In this document: positions 46,393 to 58,486 of the stretch, piece after piece
How the letters are laid out: every line of letters begins with the position of its first letter
Position numbering within the stretch: position 1 is the stretch's first letter
NCBI GenBank assembly: GCA_016946835.1
Contig: JACVTC010000106.1
Location: forward strand, 598,050-662,049
DNA from: Neocallimastix lanati (nom. inval.)
Lineage: Eukaryota; Neocallimastigomycota; Neocallimastigomycetes; Neocallimastigales; Neocallimastigaceae
Length of the DNA stretch: 64,000 bases
Direction of reading: 5' to 3'
Position numbers and translations under genes: made by a program
Notes under the pieces: generated by a model
What the model saw: only the letters and a program-made list of their open reading frames with translations
The model's database searches: none
Told to the model about the DNA's origin: nothing

Positions 46393-47248
46393 ATATTAAA
46401 AATATTCTTAAATTATCATAACTATATTATTAAGAATTTTAATAGTACCTTTTAGTAGCGAGAGTAATAGCTTTTTCGTCACTCACTAATGTGGCATCTG
46501 GGTTAAAATCAATTTGATCGTTAATCCAATTAATAATAAAACTAGAATCCTGTTAATAGTAATTGAATATAAAATTTTTAAATAAAACGTAATTATTAAT
46601 TACATTTATTATTAGTTACTATTTTTATATCTTTTCTTAGGAATTTATTTTAATGAAAAATAAAAACATATAAATATATATACATATTTTACTTACATCA
46701 ATAATTTCACCATTTCTTTCAATGAAAGGAAGTTTACCTTTTGGAGCCAAATTAAAATCTGGCTGTGAAACAACGGTATATTTGAGACTAGCAAAACGAA
46801 GATAAGCTTCAAGTTTAAGACAGAATGGTGACTAAGTAATTAATTATTTAAGTAAATAATTAATTTCATTAAAATTTATTTTTTCTTTGATTTTAAATTA
46901 ATATTATTTAATTTCAATAAATTAATATTAAATTAAATAAATATATTTTATATCTACAAGTGATGGTAAGTATTGATCAACATTTCCATATTTATGAAGA
47001 TAAATCATATCTTCTTCATATTTTCTTTGTCCTAAACGGAGACTATTCTTAATATTACGAATGAATTTGCTGATAGTTGGTACAATAATAATATAAGCAA
47101 ATAAAAATACTACAATATATAATATTGGTGAAACTGTTAGAGGATAATCTGGGAAAGCTGAATCCCATTTTTCTTTAATGGGTTTATCATAGAGATTAAC
47201 TACTTCAGTTAATTTTTTAACAAATTGTTGAATTTGTTCTTTTTCCAT
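45876..47248 (-). CDS. FAX/metaxin-like GST-fold membrane protein (4 exons)
   Basis: Exons 47248-46958, 46831-46697, 46549-46449 and 46311-45876 join to 320 codons plus TAA. Introns (126, 147 and 137 bp) are all GT-AG. One membrane segment is likely at residues about 39-59 (VSPILYIVVFLFAYIIIVPT). A thioredoxin-like GST-N domain follows (SPFCLKLEAYLRF, then PKGKLPFIERNGEIIDDSSF, residues about 95-150), then a helical GST-C domain (MNHRWLTKDGYKF, FSDEELHELANEDI, EPTSLDIYVFSFIAS). This matches the failed-axon-connections/metaxin group, whose members lack a proven GST reaction and are membrane-anchored, some at mitochondria. In an anaerobic fungus the hydrogenosome would be the equivalent site; that is inference. 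The exact substrate or partner is unknown. Confidence 0.85.
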
Positions 47249-48671
47249 TTTTTTTTTTATTAGTCTCTATTTTTTATATGTATTTTTTTTTTTTTTTTTT
47301 TTTTTATTATTAAAAAAAAGTATTTAGTTAAAATAAATAAAATTAAATATTTAAATAAGAAATATAAATTGTTTGATATAAAGATAACAATTGTTTTTAT
47401 CTTTTTTATTTTATTTATTATAATTATTATAATTATTGTTAAATTTATTATTTCAATTATTAATATTATCATTTCTTACTGTTTTGATTGAATAAATATA
47501 TATACATTTTTTTAAACTACTTTAATAATTACTTAATTTTAATATTAATATTGACGTATTAATGAAAAATATTACTGTAGAGTATTGTTAAAAATTTTTA
47601 TTTTTATTTTTATTTTTTTTTTTTCCTTTTTTTACCTTTTAGATTTCAATAAACTTAAAGTGCACTTTTTATTATTATTTTTTTCTTTTAAAGTAATAAT
47701 AATATTAATATTTATACTTATTTAAAGCTTTTTTAATAGAAAATATATTATACTTATTTAAATTAAATTAGTTTTCTTAAATACGTAATTTATTAAATAA
47801 AATGGTTAATGCTACTATATAAAAATGTTAACTGATTAATATTTTATAAAGCATTTAAAAAAAAAATATATATATATATAGATGTCATTAATTAATTATA
47901 TCAACTAAAATTTTAAAATTAATAAAAATTCAAAAAAAAATTATTGGTTTAAAATAATTGTAGACTATAAAAAAAAAAAAATAAAAAATTTTAGAAAGTT
48001 AGATCGAGACGGACCAAAATCAAATCACATTTATTATTTATTTAATTGTAAAATTTAATTAAAATAATTTAATAATTGTTTATAATTAGTTAAAATCTCA
48101 ATAATAGATATTTAATGGATTTTATATATATATATATATAATTCATAAATATTTTATTACATTTATTATAATATAATATAATATAATATAATATAATTTA
48201 ATATAATATATAATGTTAAAAACTATTTTTAAAAGGTTTTTAAAGAACTATATATTTTATTACTGTATACAAAAATTTTTCATTAATTTTATTATCATTT
48301 TTATTATTATTATTATTTTTTAAATTATATTTATATTTATATTTATTTTTTTATTTTATTTTATTTTATTTTATTTTATTACTTTTTTTTAATTAATTAA
48401 TTTATTTATCATTATCATTTTTTTAAACAAATATAAAATATTAAGTTACTAGTATACAAGTTTTGAAATTTATTTTATTTATTAACTTATTATTGAAGTT
48501 ATTATATATACTTTCTTTTCCAGTATTATCAATATTTTTTGAATATTTTTGTCAATTAAATTTTCATTTAATTCTTTTAAAACTTTTATTATTATTATCA
48601 GTTATATTTTTTTCCAATATAAAAAATTAAAATTTAGTCAATAATACTAATATAACAAAATTTGATTATGA
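47249..48671. other. Spacer upstream of the FAX-like gene
   Basis: A/T-rich with T-runs (47283-47305), AT dinucleotide blocks and an (ATAAT)n stretch near 48165-48210. Should include the FAX-like promoter. No gene seen. Confidence 0.55.
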
Positions 48672-51170
48672 TTTATGGTACACAAGAATTGGTGATTTTT
48701 ACAACAATAAAAACATTCAAGATTTTATTTTAAAACATACAAACTTACATATTAGGAAAGATTGTTCTTAATGCAATATTAGCAAATTGAAGAAAAACTC
48801 TTTTTATTTATCTATTAATAAATTAACACATCCTCTTCAACTTATATATTTAGATGTTAATGGAAATTTTATTACGTCATACAATGGTTTCAATTATTAT
48901 ATTATATTCTTGTATGATTTTTCAAGAAAAACCTGGTTTATTTATCAAAAAATAAATCTTACACCTGTAATACTTTTATTTACTTTCATAAATTAATGAA
49001 AAACAACCTACTTTAATATTGATACTTGTAAAACTGATAATGGCAGTGAATATGATAATGGCAATCTTATAAAATATCCTGCTGGTAAAGGAATTGAGTT
49101 TATTTACTCATTACCTAATTGCCCTCAATAAAATGGTTATCCGGAACGACTTAATCATACTCTTGATAATTGTACTAAAACTCTATTATCTTATGCTAAA
49201 CTGCCTCTTAATTATTGGGATTCAACAGAATTGTACGTTTGTCGTCTTTTAAAATTTAAATCCTCATTAAAGAAATAATTCTCATATTCCTGATGAAGCT
49301 TTCTTCTATAAGCCTGTTGAAAATCTCATTTAAAAGTTTATGGTTACAAAGTATACTTTAGTAATAATTATAAGAAAAAAAAAAAAAAAAAAAAAAAAAA
49401 CTTGAAAATCATCCAAAACCCGAAATTTTTCTTGGTTATGCTTCTAATTCAACAAGTTTTAAAATTCTTGACATATTTACTAATTATATTATATCTATAC
49501 TAATTCTATTATATCTACAAGAGACGTGTACATTATGGAAATTTTTTCTGATTCGATTGAAACTTCTTTCTTATTAAATAATTCTATTAATTCTCTTTTC
49601 AATTTGAATAATTTGTAAATTGAGGGGAAATATTCCAATTCATAATTAATAAATAATCAAAATTTAAATAATAATTATAGTATTAAGGATATTAATATTA
49701 ATAATTCAAATAACAATAATAATTTATAAACTATATACCTTAATAACAATAATACAGATATTATAAATACTACTACTAATAATAATACAAAAATCACAAT
49801 ATTTAAATTATTAATAAGTATAGAACTTAAACAAATTAATTCCGATAAGTGTATATTTACCAAATACATAAATAATAAATTATCATCAGTATTAAATCTA
49901 TATTATGACAATATTTTACTTATAGGAGCCTGATGAGAAATGAAATAATCAAACAAAATTCAAAACAAATTTAGAAATATATAAATACTAATAAAATTAT
50001 TGGAATAAATATTATAAAATTAGGTGAAGGTTGTAAAATTAATAAAATAGATTATATGGAAAAATTAATTAACATATAATAATATGATGAAAACAAAATT
50101 AATTAAAATATAATAACATGATGAAAACAAAACCAATTGAATATCCAAGTAGGAAAATTCCTAAGGAAGAAAAAGAAAAATCTTAGGAGATTAATAATAC
50201 AGTTTACAAATCAATATTGGAAAATTATTATTTATAACTACTAAAACAAGACCAGATATAGCTTTTGCTGTTAATTAAGCAGCAGGATATTCATAATATC
50301 CAAAAGAAGTTGATTTAAAATCAACATGATTTTAAAATATTTCAATCCAACAAAAGAAAAATCAATTCATTGCAAAGGAAATAAACGCATATTAATTTAC
50401 AGTGATTTATACTTGGTTGAAGATGAAAAAAAACAATAAAATCAACAACAGGATATATATTTCTTAGATAGTTGCATTTTCGGCTAATTCAGCAATTTGG
50501 AGTGCCTCTTCAAGTGTATCTGGTTGAGCAGTAATTACTTGGGTTCTGGCAAAAGGTCTACTTGATATAGAATTACAATAATCTTTAATTGTGATAAATT
50601 CCTGGGATTCAGGGTTTAATGAATTATGTAAGTTATTATATCTCCAATTAAAATCCCTGATAGTTTCGTTTCTTCTTATTTTGAGTGCCTTTAAATTGAA
50701 GCATTTTTCTTGTTGGGTAACCTCCAGATAATCTTCAATAGCAGTTTTCATTTCGTTAATATTGGGATAAGTAATATCATCACCATCTATTTTTTGGAAA
50801 TCACAATTACATAAATGTGTGACTTTATTAATAGCGGAAACAGAATTTGTCAGCCTAACTGAATATGACAAACATGGAATATGGTAATGAAAATTACTAG
50901 AAGAAATATTTAAAAATAAATATATTTTAAAAAAAAATATTGATAATAAATCATGTATATATACTACCGAAGATGGATATTCTAATTCAAGATGTAAACA
51001 TATGAATATTAAATATAAATATGCAAATGAAAAAATAAACAGAAGAAAAATAACATTAAGATATAATGAAACAAATAATATGATAGAAGACTCATTAATT
51101 AAAAATATTTCAAGACCAAAAATGAAAAATTTTACAGACTTTTTTTCGAATAAAAAAAAATTTTATTAAT
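48672..51170 (+). pseudogene. Dead copia polyprotein with inserted gag fragment
   Basis: Plus-strand remnants in order: GAG-pre-integrase (DLWYTRIGDF), integrase (LDVNGNF, FSRKTWFIYQK, KTDNGSEYDN, NGYPERLNHTLDNCTKTLLS, LNYWD), a decayed linker, RT/RNase H pieces near 50220-50460 (TTRPDIAFAVN, KSTTGYIFL), and after the gag fragment the RNase H end (CKHMNIKYKYANEKI, NNMIEDSLIKNISRPK). Dozens of stops and frameshifts. More decayed than either copia copy to the left. Confidence 0.8.
50464..50877 (-). pseudogene. Gypsy-type gag fragment inside dead copia
   Basis: About 136 codons on the minus strand with no ATG at the start (TTG at 50871, frame open further up). The segment LKALKIRRNETIRDFNWRY and on to EALQIAELAEN aligns with Gag residues about 127-196 of the 59.9-kb gypsy element. 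It lacks the zinc knuckle and any LTR. It replaces about 40 codons of the copia RNase H, so it looks like a filler joined during break repair rather than a normal insertion. Confidence 0.7.
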
Positions 51171-51246
51171 AAAAATTCAAAATAAAAAAAAAAATTTTTT
51201 TTTTTGTAAATATAAATACAAATGAAAGAAGATTGTTAAGAATTAT

Positions 51247-51627
51247 TGATATGAAATAAATATGTGCAGTAACATATTTGTATATTTAATAATAATTATT
51301 AAATATTAAATTTATATCTTTTTGATAATTATTTTATTTTATTTTATTTCAATATGTATTATTATAATTATAATTATAATAATTTAATTCATATATAATT
51401 AATATATTTCTATATATTAGAATATATAATTAATATATTACCTATTTCTTATAAATAGATTAAATTATTTATATTAGAAATAGAAGACTCTCTTGTAAAT
51501 TTTAGGAATTAGAATTATTATTTTAATTGTACGAAAACTATAATTTTATTAATAAATTTTACTGAACAATCATTGTTTTAAAATCGCAGTGCTTATAAAT
51601 TATTGCACATGAAAGTCCCGCATATCA
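51247..51627 (+). repeat. Solo LTR of the gag-tail family
   Basis: 381 bp, TGATAT...ATATCA, clearly the same family as 2258-2643 but more diverged. Flanked by TTAT at 51243-51246 and 51628-51631, a 4-bp target duplication. Formed by LTR-LTR recombination. Confidence 0.85.
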
Positions 51628-51631
51628 TTAT

Positions 51632-53761
51632 CAATGTCATATGAACATTATTAATAAAATTTAAAATAAACAATATAAAGCCTCATTAGTATAACCTTAT
51701 TCTATAAATAGCAATTTTATAGTTTATTAAAATTTAAATTAATCTTCTTTGTTGATTTTTAAAGTAGTAAGTATATGTTTTATATAATAAATAAAAAAAG
51801 TATATATAATAAATATAAAATAAATATATATAATATTTAAATAATAATTTAGTCATTAGATATATAGATATTTATACATATGTATAAAATATTATAAATA
51901 TATACATAAGTTCTTCATTATGTATGGATGAAGGATATTCGTCTCCAATTATTCTTTTAAGAAATTAGCGTCTAACATATAATAATATTTGACCAATTTT
52001 TCTTCAGTTATTTGTTTTGATCTTAACTAACCAGTTTTTGATGTTATATTTATTATTATTTGAGAAAATATTAAATATATTATAATTTATGTGCTTTTAA
52101 TAAATAATTAATATTTAAATTTAGTTTATACTACCAACAGTGCAAAATTACCCCCTCATCAAAGGAGAGAAAAAAGCTTTCTAATACACATATGTGCTAA
52201 GATAAATTATTATATTGTTATAATAAATATATATAGTGCATTAAGAGCGAGTTAGTTGAAACTAACCTCTTAAATATTCTAAATCAGGTATTGTTGGTAA
52301 GGAAACAACTAACCCATAATATTTTAAACTCTATTGATATAGTTCTTAATAAAAGCAAAATATGTGTATATAGAGTGAATTATGATTCAATGAAGATGCT
52401 ATTAAAATGCTTTTTTCTCAGCAATATAATCCAGAAGTAAACATCCATAAAAAAAAAAAAGATCTTTTAAATGAAACTCAAAGCAACCGTAAACTTTAAG
52501 TATATAATTAACTATATAGTTCTACTATTAAGGAAATTATTGCTGTTGTTATAAGCCAATTATAACTTTATAAATTTTTTATTAAATTTGAAATAGGGTA
52601 ATTTTATTTTAAATAGATTTTATCATTTATTTATTATAAAATTATATCTAAAATATATTTAATCAAATTAATAAAAAAAAATCAAATATAAAAACTAGAA
52701 TTGTAAATAAAAAATATACGTAAATTAATATAAAAAATATATATATAAACAAAAAAATATATATATATTAACAAAAAATATATATATAACAAAAAAATAT
52801 AACAAACAAAAAAAATATATATAAACAAACAAAAAACTATTATTTTATATTTTTATTGTTGTATTTTTATTTTTATTTTTTTTTTTTTTTATTTTTAAAT
52901 TTATTGAGTAATTTCAATACTAATAATTTATTTTAATTTATTTTAATTTATTTTTTTGTATTAATAATTAAAGTTTAATAATTATAAAAAATAAAAATTT
53001 ATAAATAAAAAAAAATAGAAAAATAGATTAAATTCTATATTGTAAATAATTATTTTTTTTTTTTTTTTTTGTGATACACTAAAATACAAATGATTTAATT
53101 GTAATAAAAAAATAAGTAATAAAATTATTATTTGCTATTCTAAATTAATTTACTTCAAATAAGTATATATATATTTTATTAAAATTTAAAAAGTATATAA
53201 AATATAAATGAAAAATTCTATAATTTTATAATATAAAAATCATAGATAATTCTTTTTTTTTATAATAAATTTAATAATTTTGTGTTTTAAAAGTTTTATA
53301 TTTAAAATAAAAAATATCTATAAATTTCTATATGTTTATTATATTGATAATATATTCCATAATAAAAGAATAATATAATAAAATTATATTGATAATATAT
53401 ATTTTTGTATATATTATTAAATTATTTTTTATTTATTTTTGTTTTTATTTTTTATATATATTCACTTTAAAGATAATTATATTCTTTTCATTTTTCATTT
53501 TTTTTTTTATTTTTTTTTATTCTTTTTTATTTTTATTTTCATATTTATTTTAATTATTTTATTTTATTAATAGGTATACTTTACATAATAAATAATGCTT
53601 TCTTTATAAAATTATATGCTTATAACGATATATATATTTTAATTATTAATAAAATAATAAAAAGAACGTTTCATAATAATTTCTTTATATTTATCTCATA
53701 TTTATTTATAATTTTTTAATTAGTAAAAAAATAAGTAGATAAATATATAATATAGATTAAT
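51632..53761. other. Non-coding spacer before the Sel1-repeat gene
   Basis: A/T-rich, with an imperfect (AAACAAAAAAATATATATA) ladder at about 52730-52830. The last few hundred bases should hold the Sel1-gene promoter. No gene seen. Confidence 0.55.
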
Positions 53762-56700
53762 ATGGTTCGTAGTGTAAATGAAGAAAAAGCTTTTAAAAGA
53801 AAGGCTCATTCAATCAGAAACCCTCATGAAAGATGTAAATTTTTAGTTTCAGAATTTATTACTCTATCGTCCTATCCAAGGAATAAAACAAGAGAAAAGA
53901 CCATTAAAAAATTATTAGTCTCATTATCAGGAGCAAATTGCCCTGAAGCCTTTCTTTATCTTGGAAAATTTTATTATTTACCAAATAGTAATTACGAAAA
54001 GGCTTATAATGCCTTTAGAAATTCTATTAAAAATAAATATCCATTAGCTTATTATGAAATTGGGTATATGGTTGAAAATGGTTATGGATGTAGAAAATCA
54101 AAAGAAAAGGCTGTTTCCTGTTGTAAGTTAGAAATATAAATATTGTACAATTTGTTAGATTAATTATATTAAAATAATAAATGATAAATAAATAATAAAC
54201 AAATAAATGAATAAACAAATAATATATAATTAAATTATAAATATTAAATAAATAAATAAATATAATTAAAAAAAAAAAAAGCAATAAATAATTGTAAAAA
54301 TTTATAAAAAATTTCAGAAATGAAAGATAAATAATAATTACTAACATTTAAATTTGATTATAATATAATAAATAAAATGATTAGAAAAAAAAAATAATAT
54401 TAAGACATTAACAAATAAAAATTTAATATTAAGACATTAACAAATAAAAATATAATATTAAAAACAATTATTAATAGATATGAAAGCTGCTTCTTGTGGT
54501 TCAATTGATGCAATGTATAGACTTGGTTCCGCATATTTATATAGAGAATTAGGTCTTAATAGTGTACCAAAAGGAATTAAATATTTAGATAAAGCAACGG
54601 TTCTTGGTCATGGTGAAGCGGCATATAAATTAAGTAATATATATGAAACTGGTATAGAAGGTTATTTAGACAAAAGTGAAAATCTTGCCTTACATTATTT
54701 ACAGGAGTCAGCTGAATTATCATATACACCTGCTTTAGATAAATTAGGTTGGACCTATGAAAATGGAAGACTGGTAAATATTTTAAATTTAATAAATTAC
54801 AAATATAATTATTCATATTTTCAACAAAATTTAATATGTAATTATATATATTTTAATTATTTTTTCTTTTTTAAAAAGGGTAATGTTAAAGATTCTAGTA
54901 AAGCATTTTACTATTATATGAAAGCTTCAAATAATGGATATTCTCAATCAATGTATTCATTAGCAGGATTAATTATGGATAATGCTAATATTGATGATAG
55001 GTTGGCTTACGATTGGATGCTTAAAGCAACAATGGTTACTGAACCATTAAATAAAGCATTTTATGGTATGGGGGTATTTTATGAATACGGTGTTGGGGTT
55101 GCAAAAAATTTAGTAGCTGCTCTTGATTGGTACAAAAAAGCAAGAGATAATAATGTTCCAGATGCTGAACAAAAAATTAAAGATTTAGAATATAAAATCA
55201 ATGCTACATTAAGTGATAATAGTCAAACATCTTCTGATAAAAGTAATTTAGAAGATAATAAGACAAATGTGAATAGTAATAACAGAGAAAGTTTAGCAGT
55301 ATCAAATTATTCTTCTGAATATACATATTCTCCAATAGTAATGCCATCACCAGCAATTAGTGTTAAAAAAGAAAACAAAAATCAAAATGTAATTATTACT
55401 AAAGATCAATTAAAGGATATGAATCTTACAATTAATTCTGATGGTAAAGTTGTTTATCTTAATAATAAATCTTCAGAAGAAGTAGTAGACCCAGAAATGA
55501 CCCATTCAAGTACTAATACTAGTACACAAGTTAATATTAATTCAAATTTAATGACACCTCCAGTTGAAGGAAAAACTTATACATCACCTACTAAAAATAT
55601 TTATGATGATAATGTTAATGATAATAAGAGATTATCTACAAATAGTATTATTACTAAAAAATTGGCCGATAATGTTGAAATTCAACTCATTGAAGATGAA
55701 AATAAAGAATATACTATTATTCCACCGAAAAGAACATGTCATCCAGCTTTGTCACCAATTTCTTCTTCTTCTTCTATTAAATTAAATTCTGAAAATATCA
55801 ATGCTATAATGGAACCAGCAAAGCAGACTGAAAAGGATATTAAAAAATTAAGTGTGGATGTATCAGGAAAAGTTGTTGTTGTAAATGTGGATGCAAACGA
55901 TGTTGAACAAGAAAAGTTTTATAAACCAAAACTTTTTAAAATGGATAGTCAAGGTAATATTGAATCATTATCAGCAAGTTCATCAACATTTAATACTAAT
56001 AATAATGGTGTCAGTGAAGATGAATTAAAAAATGATATGGAAGAAAAATTAAATATTTCAAATGATGATAAAAAGAAAGAGCAACATGTTGTATTAAATG
56101 TTCCTGATAGTTATTCATTAGATAGTAATAACTTGATAATTCCAACAAGACTTTCATCTTATGCAATAGCTAATGATAAGGAACAATTTGAAGCTGCAAA
56201 TTCAAATTCAAATGAACAAACATTTGTTAATAATGGTGAAGATAACGAAAATGATAATGATTATTACGGTGATGATGATGATAATGATGACAAAGATAAT
56301 GAAGATGAGCAATTCTTAAATGCTGATGATGATAATAATGATCCATTTACAGATATTACATCCGAATTTAAATATGATCCAGTTAAGTTAAACAGTGATT
56401 CCATTGATAATATTAATGAATCAAGCAAAATTAAAGCTAGTAAAAGTGTAAAAACTTATATTGCACTTCCAAAAAGATATGAATCTCATACTAATCCAAG
56501 TATATATATAATTAACTATTATAGTATATTATATTTTAATTATATTATATATATATAAACCTGAATATTAACTTTATTTATTTATTTTTAGTTACAAATG
56601 GTTTACTTGAAAATGAAAATATTAATCCTGAATCCACTATTAGTACTTCTGTATTTGTTGATCATTTCAAGAATTTAACAAATCAACAATTTGTAATTAA

Positions 56701-57076
56701 TGCAATGAGAAACTCCTCTTCATTTATTGACCATAAGGAAAGTAGACGTGTTTTCCAAGAAGAAGTTAAATTATCTGATAAAGAACGTGATGTTAATAAT
56801 AATGATTGGGTTGAAAGACATCCAACTATTTTGTCTATTACTACAGATTCTTCAGATGTTAAATTTAGACAAAATAGTCAAAATAGTATTAGCAGTAGTG
56901 ATTTTAGTGGTCGTTTTAGTGGTCGTTTTAGTGATTTAAGTAATACAGCAACTATTAATTTCCCAATTCATAAACAAGAAAGTATTTTCAATCAGTATTC
57001 TTCCAATGTTTCAAGTCCTTTAGCTCAATCTTCTTCACCAGTTCAATCACAAAAAATGTCAAAGGAAATAGTGTAA
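53762..57076 (+). CDS. Sel1-repeat protein with long acidic, low-complexity C-terminus (4 exons)
   Basis: Exons 53762-54122, 54478-54773, 54879-56499 and 56592-57076 join to 920 codons plus TAA; introns GT-AG, 355, 105 and 92 bp. Residues about 60-340 hold Sel1-like helical repeats (FLYLGKFYY, YYEIGYMVENGYG, MYRLGSAYL, AAYKLSNIYETG, ALDKLGWTYENG, MYSLAGLIM, FYGMGVFYEYGVGV), a scaffold fold for protein contacts. The rest is Ser/Asn/Asp-rich with an acidic stretch (about 56240-56340) and no enzyme domain. No signal peptide or membrane segment. Fungal Sel1 proteins include the chitin synthase activator Chs4/Skt5, but that family's C-terminal CaaX box is absent here (ends KMSKEIV), so the role stays open. 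Confidence 0.85.
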
Positions 57077-57503
57077 ACCAGATTAAATTACATGAAATAC
57101 TAATTCTAAGAGCATTATAGAATGATAATTATAGAATATTATAATATATATATTGTAATGTTTAAATTATCAGTATTTAAAAAGATAATAAAAAAAAAAT
57201 ATATGTATATATTACACAAGTAGTTGAATAAATATCATAGTATTAAAAAATAAAAAAAAAAAGAAAGATTAAATAATAATTTGAATAAAATAAATATAAT
57301 AAAATTAAACAAATTTTTTAAAAATTAAAATAAAATTATATTATAATTAATAATGATAAATAAAATTATTTATAAGACTTTTCATTTTAAATTTTTAGTA
57401 CTTTTATTATTGTTAAACAATTAAATTTTGTTATTAATTAAAAAGAAAAAAATTTTAAAATCAAAAAATAAAATTCTAAATAGTAATTATTTACTACGAA
57501 ATT
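57077..57503. other. Spacer between the Sel1 gene and the tRNA
   Basis: A/T-rich 3' flank of both convergent genes. T-runs on the minus strand near 57450-57480 could end tRNA transcription. Nothing else seen. Confidence 0.5.
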
Positions 57504-57575
57504 TGCCCACTAGCGGGATCGAACCACTGATCTTCGCTTTACGAGAGCGACGCTCTACCACTGAGCCAAGCGGGC
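57504..57575 (-). tRNA. tRNA-Thr(CGU)
   Basis: 72 nt, no intron. Acceptor GCCCGCT pairs with AGTGGGC (one G-U). The anticodon stem TCGCT/AGCGA encloses loop CTCGTAA, so the anticodon is CGT, reading ACG. A box TGGCTCAGTGG and B box GGTTCGATCCC are canonical. CCA is not encoded. Confidence 0.95.
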
Positions 57576-58089
57576 ATCTTTATTTTTGTTTGATAAGAAT
57601 GTACTAAATAATGCATTCTTAATTAAATCTACGATTTATTTCTAATACATTATGTGTACATTATTATTTTTGTACTTTAATAAATTTTTAAATCCAAAGA
57701 TCAAAAATTAAATCAAAAATTATATTAAACTTTATATTTTTATATTAAATCTTATATTAAAAGTAATATTTTTATATATTTAAAACTTATATTAGCAATA
57801 TTAATAATAAATCTTATTTTTTTTTTTATATTAATAATGAAAATTTATATTAATAATATTTTTATATATTGATAATTAAAAATTTATATATTATATTTTA
57901 ACTTTTTATTATAAAATTTTATATCGAAATGTTTTATTTTATATTGAAAAATATTTTATTTTATTAAAAACCTTTATATTAGAATAGTATTTTTATTTTT
58001 ATTTGAATATTTTAACAGATTGTAATAAAAATTATAGCCAATTAAATAAATTCTTATTAGTAATATTTTAGATATTTTTAAATAAATAA

Positions 58090-58154
<65 letters not shown>

Positions 58155-58283
58155 TTTTATTAATATTATAAATGTATTTTATTTATATTGTTATAATTAA
58201 ATTTTATATAATTAATTATAAAAATCAATTTAAATTTAATAGTTTTTATAAAAAAAAAAAAAAAAAAAAAAAAATAAATAAAA
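57576..58283. other. Spacer left of the gypsy element
   Basis: A/T-rich, with a 63-base A run (58089-58151) and another at about 58250-58274. No gene seen. Confidence 0.6.
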
Positions 58284-58463
58284 TGTAAATTAGTGGCAAG
58301 AACAACTTTTATGCCTTGAAAAAAGTATAAATAGTTGTAAATTTTGCTACTAATTTTTAAATATCATCAAGTAAAATTAATAAAATAAATAAAAATAATA
58401 AATAAATAAATAAAATTTGTGTTTCCTTACTTTATTTTTATTTAATTCTCTAAAACCTTAACA
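58284..58463 (+). repeat. Candidate 5' LTR of the gypsy element
   Basis: About 180 bp from TGTAAATTAG to CCTTAACA (TG...CA), with a TATA-like GTATAAATAG near 58325. It ends six bases before the primer-binding site. The partner LTR is outside the window, so the left limit is inferred. Confidence 0.5.
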
Positions 58464-58469
58464 TTTATA

Positions 58470-58486
58470 TGGTGGAGATATCGGGG
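58470..58486 (+). promoter_or_regulatory. Primer-binding site of the gypsy element
   Basis: TGGTGGAGATATCGGGG, identical to the sites of the gag-tail family at 2649 and 8082. Confidence 0.75.

Noticed and set aside
47260-47472. Open frame upstream of the FAX-like gene
   Set aside because: Ile/Lys-rich low-complexity frame with no conserved feature.
53762-57076. Assignment of the Sel1 protein as chitin synthase activator Chs4/Skt5
   Set aside because: The Sel1 repeats fit, but the C-terminal prenylation box typical of that family is missing.
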